This document shows positions 1 through 12,030 of a stretch of DNA of 23,617 nt, one piece after another (within the stretch, counting starts at the first letter, position 1; the number at the start of each line of letters is the position of its first letter). This DNA is from Guillardia theta CCMP2712 (lineage: Eukaryota; Cryptophyceae; Pyrenomonadales; Geminigeraceae): contig NW_005434369.1 in assembly GCF_000315625.1 (NCBI RefSeq), positions 1 through 23,617 on the forward strand, given 5' to 3'. The notes below the pieces were generated by a model. That model saw only the letters and a program-made list of their open reading frames with translations, searched no databases and was not told the DNA's origin. Both the position numbers and the translations under genes were made by a program.

Positions 1-2864
<2,864 letters not shown>

Positions 2865-2939
2865 GAACTTCAGCAAGTCTTGATAGGAAAAACTTTATCA
2901 AACGACTTAACAAGATTTACAAAAGATACAAGTGGAAAT

Positions 2940-2968
2940 CTCCTCCTCCTCCTCCTCCTCCTCCTCCT
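2940..2968 (+). repeat. (TCC)n trinucleotide run
   Basis: About nine TCC copies lie in the short space between the convergent AlaRS and kinase-cyclase genes, presumably in a 3' UTR. Confidence 0.8.
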
Positions 2969-3046
2969 GTTATCACTTTCTCCTTTCCCGTTCGCCCCTC
3001 CAACCTCCCTCTGCTCAGCCCTTTACATTCTGACATAAATCACTCC

Positions 3047-6000
3047 TTAGCATTCTTCTCCAGCACAACCATTCACACGTCTCTCCCCTGCTGCTGGATT
3101 TCTTTCCATCGCTTCCTCCACCTGCTCCTCCCCCTTCTCCACGTCCACCTTCTCACCCTCACCCTCGTCATGACCGTTGCTCGCATCCCCTGCTGGATCG
3201 ATTTCCTTGTCCCTTTCGTTCCAGAACTGCAGCGCTCCTAGAACAAGGTCACTCTGCAGCTCAGGAGCTTCAGGCTCGGGTGCGATCTGCTTGAGGGGAG
3301 TGGGAGGAGAGCTGATGATGATGTTGTTAGCCGACGACGTCCTTACGAGATCCTTCAACAGCACAGTGAGCGGAGACCAGAGCGAGGCTGGAGGTGGAGT
3401 GGGGAGGAGGAAAGTGATCGGAGTGGGTTAGGAGAACACAGGGAAGTGACCAAAGGAAGCAGGACCGAGGAGGGCAAGGAGAAGAGAAGAGAGGAAGGAT
3501 GGTAGCGGTTAGGAGGTGGAAGTGGGGGGAGGGGGTCATACATGTTCTCCTGTGGGACCATCATCGAACAGCAGACCATGACCGAGTGCCTTCCCCTCGA
3601 TCCAGAAGGTTTTCATCAAACCCTTCCCCTTGACCTCGATGTCTCCTCGCGGTAGGAGCACAATCTCCTTCGCCCAGTCGTAGTTCGAGTTGGCTGCTTG
3701 CACCTCAATGAGCTTCGCCGTCCTCTGAGAGCCCGTCAGACTTCGAAAGAAGGAAGAGGGGGGCAGGACAGAGGCAGAGGAGAAAGGTGGTAGAGTGTGA
3801 GGAATGGCATGTGCTGAGAGGACACAACTTAGCAAGTAAACATGTAAAGAGGGAAGAGGGGAGGGGAGCGAGGCAGAAAGCGGAACTGACCAAAGAGCAG
3901 TGGATTTTGCTTGGGAGAGAGTTCGATTCCATCCTCGACGCAGTGTTCACCGTGTCCCCAAAGAGAGTATACTTAGGCCGCCTCGTCCCCACCACGTTGG
4001 CCACGATTGGGCCCGAGTGGATTCCGACGCGGATCTGGACGTATCCTTTCTCAGGTGCTTCTGTGTCGATGAGGGTCGAGTTGGCGGCATAGAGAGCTTC
4101 GATAGCAAACCTGGCGATGAGGAGCGCGTGCTGATGTTCCTGCTCCTCGACGAGGTTGGTGATGGCCATGTAGGCGTCGCCGATAGTTTCAAGCTTGTAA
4201 ATGCCGAGCTCATGTGAGAGACGGTCAAACACGGAGTAGAGTCGGTCAAGCATGTCAGAGATTTTCCCAGGCGCGAGATCGCATGACATAGTGGTGAAGC
4301 CAACGATGTCAGAGAAGAAGATGGTGACTAGGTCCTTGTGCTCAGGCTCAACCTTTCTGCCCTCCTGCAGAGCCTCAGCGATGTGCTTGGGGAAAAGGTC
4401 GTAGAGCAGCGCGTTTGACCGATTCTCCCACTCCTCATTCGAGTCAACGGAAAGGAGGCGAGAGACGCTGTTTGATCGCGACCTCCTGAGCTTTGAGCGC
4501 GACGAACGAATGCTTCTGTCCGTCGCCAGCGAGCCTTGAATCTGTCCATGCACGTCAAACTGCTCCTCCGCATCCAGAGCTCGCAGCCTCCTCTCGATCT
4601 CGTCAAAGTGCGGCCGAGCTTCCGCATGCTTGTTCCAGCAGTCCTTCATCAAGCTCGCTGCGTCCTTGGGAACAGCGGGCGGAATGTAAGGCCTTTTCTC
4701 TACCTCTCTGTCAACATTTGCGACCTCCTCCAGCACCTTCGCTATGTCCTCCCCTTCGTACGGATCCTTTCTACTGTAGACTTCTGAGAGGAGGATGCCG
4801 AAGGCGTACACGTCCGAGGCTGGCGTGCTCTGCCCTCCCCTTAGCAGCTCCGGCGCCATCCAGAGAGGAGTGCCGAAGGTCGACTTCGTCCGCCTACCAA
4901 ATCGCTTCTTCTGCGTGAAACCGAAGTCTGCGACCTTTGCGCGAAAGCTCGAGTCCACGAGCACGTTCTGTGCCTTTAGGTCTCCGTGTATGATCATCGG
5001 ACGAGCCGCATGGAGGAAGCGGATCCCTTGCGCGATGTCGCAGAGGATGGGGAGGATGAGCTCTCCCTCTATCACAGCTGTGTCGTTGTGGAGAAGGTCG
5101 TAGAGGGATCCGTACTCCATGCACTCCATGACAAGCATCGGCTCTCCGTGTCTGTCAACCACTGCTCCCATGATTGTAGTGATACAAGGATGCCTAAGCT
5201 TCGAGAGCAGGCGCATCTCCTCTATGAACTCATGCTTCATCTGAGTGTGCTTGTCGCCCATCAGCAACTTCATCACTGAGCAGCCCAGCTTCTGTGCTTT
5301 GCTTCCTCCCGAGCCCGACGATGGAGGTGAACGGTTCGAGGAGAACGATGAGTTGAAGGATGACATTCCTGTAGGCGTCATGGGGCCGGCAGGACAATCC
5401 TGCAACGCCTGCACTGTTACCCCAACCAGGTTGTCCGATCCACGACGAACGATCCCTTCTTCCTCTGTCTTGTTCAAGCTGCTCACCCGGGTTAAGGATC
5501 CAAAAGAATTCGATGACATCGGCCGGAAAAATCCACTCTGGGTACCGCTTTCAGGTCGAAGCAAGCCGCTACCGCCCGAGGAGTAAGGGTCCATACTTCG
5601 GAATGCAAAGGCTGCGTCGCCCGAGGCAAAGATGGAGTCGCGTTTCCTCCCTTTGCGAGGAGGAATCACTCTCTTGACTGCGACGTTCGTCCCTCTGTAC
5701 TCTGCCTTGAGCACGATGCCAAAGGTTCCTCTTCCAAGCACCTCAATAGGCTCTGCAAACTTGAGCTCATCTCTCCTGACTTCCCACAATGAGTCTGACT
5801 GTTTCCTCTTGATCCCGATGTAGGTCCAGCCGAGGAAGATGAAGATAAGGATTGCTGCTCCAAATGTAGAACCAGTAACCATCACAATCTTTCCAGTGCT
5901 CCAGGACGTGTCCACTGGTGGACGGACGCTGCAAGGGCAAGGACCATCGTAGAGGTTAGGATCGTATTTGGGAGGAGGCCAGAGCGGGTCGTTAGAGCAA

Positions 6001-8033
6001 CGAAAGACGTTGTACTGACATCCTCCACTGAATGACGCCATGGCATGCGTGAAAGTCTCAGTGGTCCCACTCGTACCAGTTCGAACTGCACGGAGCACGG
6101 GCTTTCTGGGAAGATTGATCCCAGGATTGACTGCTTGCAGCCTTGAGTCATTCCAGCAAACAATTTCCCCAGCAAAAAGACTGCTAATCAAGTTCCTCGT
6201 GACAAGGAAAGACGAAATATTGGCTTCAGCGAGGTTGGCAAACATTACGACAGAGCTTGCTAATACTGGCACAAGAGTGAGCCCAAGGTCCCTATCATAT
6301 GTCAGAACACTAAATGATCGTTTTACAGCCTCTTACTTGGAGCATGGAGTCAAGAAGTGCAGAATGTCTTGGTCGTTATAACTCGTCGCGTCGGACCCCG
6401 CATAATCAACTCTGCAGTTTAGCATGTCTTGCAACCCCACGCCTGACGATTCGAATAAGATAAACAGCTCGCAAGGGAACAAGCGTCAACCTGAACCACC
6501 ACCCGCATAGTCTACTTGAATTTGCTTGCTGTAAATTTCTTCCCTACTGTTGTATGCCGCGTTCATGGCATCATAGACACCCTTGGCCAGCGAGCTCCCT
6601 GATCCTCTCAAGGTGATCGGAAAGTCACCACTGAGTGTAATGTTGAGAACTGAAACTCCGTTGCATTTCATGGTGCTTAATCTATCCGTGACCTGGGATC
6701 ACAGTAACTTCAGTTTGAAGGATGAACAAGCAATCAGCATGTTCGCATGCAAAACTTACATATCTTTGTAGTTCACTGGGTATGACTCCGAAATGATTTG
6801 AATGCGCAACCTGTTTCACGATAAGAAACACTTAGGAGCAGTTCACCTTAGGATTTACCGCAGCCGCTGCATCGCTACTGACGACCCACGTCAAGTAATC
6901 GTAGAGGGCCCTCACTTGCTGACACCGCAAATTGTCTCCTTTGACGTTGGTCGGGAAAAAGATGTACCTGTCAATTTTCAAAGAGCAATTTCCAAGTGAT
7001 GCATGAGTTGGCTTACGTCAAAGTTGTGATTGGCCAGGCGTTGGGAATGTTGGGGTCAAGGATACTAGAGCATATTCCGACATCTGGACACTCTCCTAAC
7101 GATTGGTTCTTGAATACTCTCTTCGGTTGCTCTGCAATGAGTGCCTCCTGAATCGTCCGCACATTTACAGAGACCTGGACAACAAGATTCAGAGCGACAA
7201 CAAGATTTAGAGCGACAACAAGATTTAGAGCGACAACAAGATTTAGAGCGACAACAAGATTTAGAGCGACAACAAGATTTAGAGCGACAACAAGATTTAG
7301 AGCGACGACAAGATTTAGAGCGACGACAAGATTTAGAGCGACGACAAGATTTAGAGCGACAACAAGATTTAGAGTGACAACAAGATTTAGAGCGACAACA
7401 AGATTTAGAGCGACAACAAGATTTAGAGCGACAACAAGATTTAGAGCGACAACAAGATTTAGAGCGACAACAAGATTTAGAGCGACAACAAGATTTAGAG
7501 CGACAACAAGATTTAGAGTGACAACAAGATTTAGAGCGACAACAAGATTTAGAGCGACAACAAGATTTAGAGTGACAACAAGATTTAGAGCGACAACAAG
7601 ATTTAGAGCGACAACAAGATTTAGAGCGACAACAAGATTTAGAGCGACAACAAGATTTAGAGCGACAACAAGATTTAGAGTGACAAAAAGATTTAGAGCG
7701 ACAACAAGATTTAGAGCGACAACAAGATTTAGAGCGACATGAAATTCCAGGTGCACAGCAGATTCCGAGCACACGTTGAGAGGTGATTACCTTTTTCCCG
7801 TCTGCTCCGTCAAGGTCGGGAACCACTAACCTACCATTCATGACCTCGGAGTGGATTCTACTATCGTATCCTTGATATCCAATGGAGTAGGGATTCTCTA
7901 AGACATAATTGATCACGTCCCCCGTCGTGGCCTTGAGAGTCAGAGCTTCGCAAGTCGTCGGTGCTGTGGCAGATTGCGCCGACGCAACTTGCGAGGCGAA
8001 CCAGATAATGCATGTAAGCATCCAACGCTTCAT
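3047..8033 (-). CDS. Receptor-type PstS-like/protein kinase/guanylate cyclase fusion
   Basis: Predicted type I membrane receptor turning extracellular ligand binding into phosphorylation and cyclic nucleotide synthesis. Nine frame-consistent exons: 8033-7773, 7174-7017, 6967-6847, 6810-6760, 6692-6491, 6442-6337, 6291-3891, 3724-3542 and 3352-3047 (TAA), giving 1262 aa. ATG 8033 starts a signal peptide (residues 1-20). Residues ~37-200 resemble the C-terminal half of PstS phosphate-binding proteins (VINYVLENPYSIGYQGY at 40-56). Residues ~215-395 resemble its N-terminal half (ITLRGSGSS, VDYAGSDA, WNDSRLQAVNPG, GTSGTTETFT). A membrane helix spans ~434-461. The kinase has GRGTFG (486), VAVK (506), a Ser-rich insert of ~135 aa, HGDLKAQN (735), DFG (755) and WMAPE. 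The cyclase has FFSDIVGFT (~958), KLETIGDAY (~999), LFGDTVNTASRMES (1076) and RGDIEVKGKGLM. The KxE Glu favours GTP, but Thr replaces the usual guanylate-cyclase Cys. The last exon, an acidic tail, has a weak acceptor and is least certain. Confidence 0.9.
7180..7738 (-). repeat. 18-bp minisatellite filling an intron
   Basis: About 31 near-perfect copies of an 18-base unit (plus strand CAACAAGATTTAGAGCGA) occupy most of the 598-base intron 7772-7175 of the kinase-cyclase gene. Variant units carry GCGACG, GTGACA or one AAAAAG. The period is a multiple of three, so several frames are open (Cys-Cys-Arg-Ser-Lys-Ser on the minus strand), but the flanking exons join in frame only if the repeat is removed. 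Intron retention would shift frame and end at a stop at 7065. Confidence 0.9.
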
Positions 8034-9894
8034 GGTGCTTTGACTCAGAGGATGTCGAGGTGTAAACGAAGATAGGATCACTCTTGAAGCATGCGCTATC
8101 GGTTCAAGCAGAAGCTCGTCCTGGACCTTCCGACAACGCTGCCACCAGGGAGGTCGGCTCTCCCTACATTCACCATGTCGTGCGCTGGCGTGCGGTATCC
8201 TGCAGACGCCTTGAGTTGCAAGCATCATTAAGATCAAAGAGACTTCACAAGGACATCGCAATATTGTTGAGGAAACCTTTGGCATGCGGAACAAGAACTA
8301 GCGCACACCTTCATTGACATATCGAATGAAGCCCTCAACAACAATGAATGCACTATTATCTTGTCATGGGCCTAGCAAGTCACCCCTCACTACGATCTTT
8401 TCATGGCAACGCTTCAGAAGCCGAAATAACAACGTGCCATACTGAAAAGGACACTTTTCTTGACTGTGCTCTCCAGTCCATCCAACTACAGTGTGCACGA
8501 CTTTGAAGCTCGTGTGCGGCCTGGAATGCCTGCTCCTTGCTGTCTCTCTCTCCCTCTCTCTCAAAAGCATCTTCTCTCTTTCCTCCATTCTTTATCTCCC
8601 CGTCCCCCTCTCCTGTCCTGCCCTCTACCTCGGTCAAGTCTTTTTCTGTTCGCAACGATCCCGGCATGGCAGGGACGGGGGTTTGTGGGGTCGATCTGAC
8701 TGAATGAGGTAGGTGGGGTGGTGATAGCAGTCAAAACGAGGGGTTAATTTCCGGATTGTCTAGATCACAGGGGTGGTTTTGAGACACTGGTTGGTGGGTA
8801 GTCAAAAGAAGAGGTGGGGGTGGGGAAGAACGACCAAAAGATAGAGATTGGAGGCGAGCAGGCAGGGGTGGTAGAGAGACGTAGAGGAACGGGGGGTTGA
8901 ATCAGTGAGGGGGTAAGGGGGATCTCTAGGGGTGGTCAAGCAAGGAGCATGAAAAGGGTAGGTCCTCGTAGGGGGTGTGGTACAGTCATCCGACATTTGG
9001 CAGTCACCCACAGGGGTAGGGAGGCCATGAAGGTGAGTAGAGACAGGTAGGTAGTGGTACTAGGTAGGTGGGGGTACTGGGAAGCATACGGGTGGTAATG
9101 GTAAAGGCGTAGAATTATTAGGACAACCCCGTGAGAGCTGATGACCCCAGTACCCCTGTAAATACAATCAAAATGACGGGTGCTATTGAGGGCTCTTCAT
9201 GCGAAAACAGCTCTTTTTGGTTCTGTTGTACAGCGAATGGACCAGAGAGGATGTAGTGGCAGCAAGTCCGCCTCAGAATCTTGGTGCATTTTGCTAGAGT
9301 CCGAGTCGCCGTGACTGATCATATCGGACCCGGTCGGTCACCGCCGTTCCGAGAGTCCGAGCGGCCCGGTCCGATCCGATCAGTCACGGCTGAGTCGACT
9401 CGCCCGGAGTCGCGGCCCCCCGATGCCGGGCCGGACGGAGTCCGGACGAAAAACTTGAAAGAAAGAAAAAGATCACTAGGAGTTTGAAAGCTGATGTGAG
9501 GAGCCGTTTCAGAGACTGAATTTGACTGCCGGGCAGAGCCCGCTGAGCCTGCGCTCCCCCGCCATGATCGGATGACTGGGAACCGGGCGCGACGACTAGC
9601 TGAGCGAGTGAAATGAAGTGACGCATGAGTAACGCCTGTAGGAAACTTTCCTTGCGCCATCAGGCAGGCGACATGCAACATCGAGAGTCATAGATTAAGA
9701 CATCACTGTTTCTAGCTTGTTGACTTCTCACACTGAAACTGTTCCTCTGCTGTTTTAGCTCCCCTTCGCACCATCTCAACTCTGTCAAGGTGCAGTTGAG
9801 GTTACTCTACAACCTCGGAGCATGGGCTCACTGACACGGCACGCCTTTAGCCCGCCTTCGCTCGGACAGCCATTCAACGTGCTGGAGAAGAATC
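8034..9894. other. Intergenic region between divergent genes
   Basis: This stretch separates the minus-strand kinase-cyclase gene from the plus-strand PDZ gene, so it presumably holds both promoters. I see no credible exon. 8540-8640 is pyrimidine-rich. 8700-9110 is G-rich on the plus strand with recurring GGTAGGTGGGG-like words. 9308-9390 is a strong inverted repeat. No canonical TATA box or other clear promoter element is recognisable. Confidence 0.6.
9308..9390. repeat. Inverted repeat, hairpin-forming
   Basis: The arm at 9308-9330 (GCCGTGACTGATC, then ATATCGGACC) pairs with the reverse complement of the right arm ending at 9390, with 21 of 23 bases matching and a loop of roughly 35 bases. 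It is followed by the palindrome GAGTCGACTC. The surrounding GC-rich segment repeats the word GAGTC several times. No flanking target duplication was recognised. Confidence 0.7.
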
Positions 9895-11178
9895 ATGGGA
9901 AATGCAAACTCTTCTCAAGACGAAAACTTCGGTACATGCAGACAAGCATACAAGCAAGAAAAGAAACGAGAAGAGAGAGAGAGAACGAGGGAAGCAGGAC
10001 GAGGAACCAGAAGAGAGCAAAGGGATATCGTGACATCACATTCACTGTCGTGCTGACAGGGATTCTTCAATGTTGCTCCGAGAGTAGGGAGAATACTCGC
10101 TTTATCGGGTCACAGCCTGTGAGTCAAATTGCACCTTTTGCTCTGCTCATTGCCTTCACTCTGCAGGTCCAAGCAGCTTCTTCCTGCGGCATCGGCGTTG
10201 GTCTGGACCCAGTCATGATAGCAGAGAGGAAGTAGGAAGAGTTCTCTCCTTCTCTGCTTCTCCTCCCTGTCGTTGTCTCTGCGTGACGTGCGAGCAGAGG
10301 CGCGTGGGTGATCGCTCTCGCCGAGGGAGGCTCCGCACATGTGGAAGGTGAAGAGCAACGAAGGGAGAAGGTTGTGGAGTGCAGAAGCTGACGTGCAGGT
10401 GGTAGGCGGCTTGCGGATCGGGGATCAGATAGTGAAGATTGATGACCTTGATGTTCACATGCTAATGAAGAATGTAAGAGAAGCGAAGACAGGACAGGAC
10501 AGGACAGGACAGGACAGGACAGGACAGGAGGACAGGAATTGAACAGAATGGCAGGGCAGGGCAGGGCAGGGCAGGGCAGGGGCGGGGCAGAGGGAGAGGC
10601 AGTTGGTAATCAGAGCTGGGCAAAGAAAAAGAAGAGGAGAGCAAGTTTCAGGGCTCGTTTTTCTTATTCTTGTTCAAGTCTGCGAATGACAACGGCACTC
10701 AATGCGCGTTTGCTTTGGCTAACGCTCTCCTCGGCGACTATGGTCTTGTCTTGATTATCCATTTACGTCCTTCTCCTCTTGTCGTTCTTGTTGCTTGCTC
10801 CTTCCATCTTCTTGTCATTCTTCTTATCCCTTCTTCCCATTTCATACCTCTCATCGGCCTCTTTTGCTGCAGGAACGCCCGTGAGAATCGAAGTACTCCG
10901 GCAAGGAAAAGTGATGCGATGTGCGATGCACAGGGCCCCTCTACCCAAACAGTGCAAGGTAAACTCAAGCACTTCTGCTGCGGCTGCTGCTGCTGCTGCT
11001 CCTCCTCCTCCTCCTCCTCCTCCTCCTCCTCCTCCTCCTCCTCCTCCTCCTCCTCCTCCTCCTCATCGAAAGGACTTGTCCGTTTACACCTGTACTGTCA
11101 TGACATTACATGACTTTGATCTTCACTTTGTGCTTGTTGTTTCTTGTCTCACTTGTGGTGCAGTGGATCCGGACGTAG
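9895..11178 (+). CDS. Small PDZ-domain protein with lipidation-type N-terminus
   Basis: Eight exons join in frame: 9895-9931, 10060-10118, 10167-10231, 10298-10347, 10385-10473, 10679-10742, 10873-10958 and 11164-11178 (TAG), giving 154 aa. The start MGNANSSQ fits an N-myristoylation context, and Cys17-Cys18 could be palmitoylated, so the protein is probably tethered to membrane. Residues ~39-140 form one PDZ domain: CGIGVGLDP, VIALAEGGSAHVEEADVQ, LRIGDQIVKIDDLDV, then ALLGDYGTPVRIEVLRQGK. PDZ domains bind C-terminal peptides of partners. The carboxylate-binding GLGF-type loop is the GIGVGL segment. The first seven exons are well supported by phase and family pattern. The last, which codes only WIRT before the stop, is weaker. 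The real C-terminus could instead use later exons such as 11764-11850. Confidence 0.75.
10488..10581 (+). repeat. (ACAGG)n and (GGGCA)n microsatellites in PDZ intron
   Basis: About eight ACAGG copies (10488-10529) are followed by about six GGGCA copies (10551-10581) in intron 10474-10678. Confidence 0.85.
10983..11063 (+). repeat. (CTG)n then (CCT)n microsatellite
   Basis: A short CTG run passes into about 20 CCT copies inside the last PDZ-gene intron (10959-11163). Confidence 0.9.
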
Positions 11179-11479
11179 GAGAGGAGGACAAAAGAGTACT
11201 CTTGTCTCTTTATTTAAAGACAGCACAACGCCCTTGCTCGCCTTCACTCGTCTCTTTATTCAAAGACAACTCTCCGTCTCTCCCTCAACTCCGCAGCAGC
11301 GCTCTCCTCTCCTCCGCCAGCGCTCTCCTCCTGCTAACCGTCATCTTCACAAGTCCCCCGCGCATGCAGCACCTGCGTAAGCGAGCGATGATGCAGGCGA
11401 GCGGAGCGATACAGATCTGTGAGGAGAGGCCAAGTGTGAGGGGAAACAAAACAGAAGATGTTGAAACGGAGCTTTGACA

Positions 11480-11480
<1 letters not shown>
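11179..11480. other. Space after the PDZ gene, no gene assigned
   Basis: The words CTCTTTATTTAAAGACAG and CTCTTTATTCAAAGACAA form a short imperfect direct repeat (about 11205-11275), each centred on a CTTTA..AAAG palindrome. An open stretch 11367-11477 could hold an exon (RKRAMMQASGAIQICEERPS before a GTGAGG donor at 11437), but it cannot be linked in phase to the PDZ exons with confidence. Confidence 0.4.
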
Positions 11481-11528
<48 letters not shown>

Positions 11529-11535
11529 CAGAAGC

Positions 11536-11571
<36 letters not shown>
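11481..11571 (+). repeat. (GCA)n and (GGAGCA)n array
   Basis: A run of about 14 GCA triplets is followed by several GGAGCA hexamers. It probably lies within an intron or intergenic DNA. The encoded Ala/Ser/Gln runs are not taken as protein. Confidence 0.9.
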
Positions 11572-11574
<3 letters not shown>

Positions 11575-11678
11575 AGGAAATCAATCTACTGACATATAGA
11601 GGGGATGGGCGGGGTTGGATGTAGGGGGGTAAAGAAGTAGATAGTGCATGTGAAGATATAAGGTAAGAGGGATCAAAT

Positions 11679-11679
<1 letters not shown>

Positions 11680-11763
<84 letters not shown>
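11680..11763 (+). repeat. (GGAGCA)n hexanucleotide array ending at a possible acceptor
   Basis: About 14 hexamers of the same unit as at 1-117 end exactly at GCAG before the open segment 11764-11850. Confidence 0.9.
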
Positions 11764-11764
<1 letters not shown>

Positions 11765-11850
11765 GCGAGTTTGCGTCAAGGGAGCCGAGGGCGAGGAGCG
11801 GGGAGGTGTCGTACGAAAACAGCGAAGAAGGCGACGAAAGTCCACACTGA
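11764..11850 (+). CDS. Possible orphan 3'-terminal exon
   Basis: After GCAG at 11760-11763 there are 28 sense codons and a TGA at 11848. The peptide starts GEFASREPRARSGEV and ends SEEGDESPH, a normal-looking hydrophilic C-terminus unlike the surrounding repeats. A donor at 11437 (CCAAGT|GTGAGG) after an open stretch would join in phase 0. It may be an alternative end of the PDZ gene or part of another transcript. No family was recognised. Confidence 0.35.
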
Positions 11851-12030
11851 AGTCTCTTGGACGATCTCATCCGTCCTGTCCTGAGGAGGATAGAGGCTAC
11901 TGCCTCGTCAGTTCCCCTTCTTCTCTCCCTCCTTCCCTTCCTCTGTCTCTACTTCTATCATTTTCCCGCAAACCCCCAGCATTCATCCCCTCTTCCTCTT
12001 CCTCTTCCTCTTCCTCTTCATCGTCACCTT
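11851..12030. other. Pyrimidine-rich intergenic stretch
   Basis: CT-rich sequence with CTCTTC hexamer runs near 11990-12020. It sits between the plus-strand orphan exon and the 3' end of the minus-strand GILT gene. No feature is seen. Confidence 0.5.

Noticed and set aside
3705-3890. Continuation of the cyclase frame past KIHCSL to a stop at 3705
   Set aside because: The extra sequence is hydrophobic and pyrimidine-rich, and a GTCAGT donor with a CTCTCAG acceptor at 3725 rejoins the conserved cyclase C-terminal segment exactly.
3787-5823. Plus-strand open frames opposite the kinase-cyclase gene
   Set aside because: Antisense shadows of a long, well-conserved exon, with no family resemblance.
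7180-7738. CRISPR-like array
   Set aside because: The 18-base units are contiguous with no unique spacers, and the genome is eukaryotic. It is a minisatellite.
7141-7742. Long repeat-encoded proteins (Cys-Cys-Arg-Ser-Lys, Asp-Leu-Glu-Arg-Gln, Arg-Ala-Thr-Thr types) on both strands
   Set aside because: They arise because an 18-base unit has no stop in several frames. The flanking exons encode a continuous PstS-like domain only when this stretch is spliced out.
3047-8033. Recent transfer of a bacterial phosphate-binding-protein gene
   Set aside because: The domain is cut by several phase-consistent introns and fused to eukaryotic kinase and cyclase domains, so recent transfer is not supported.
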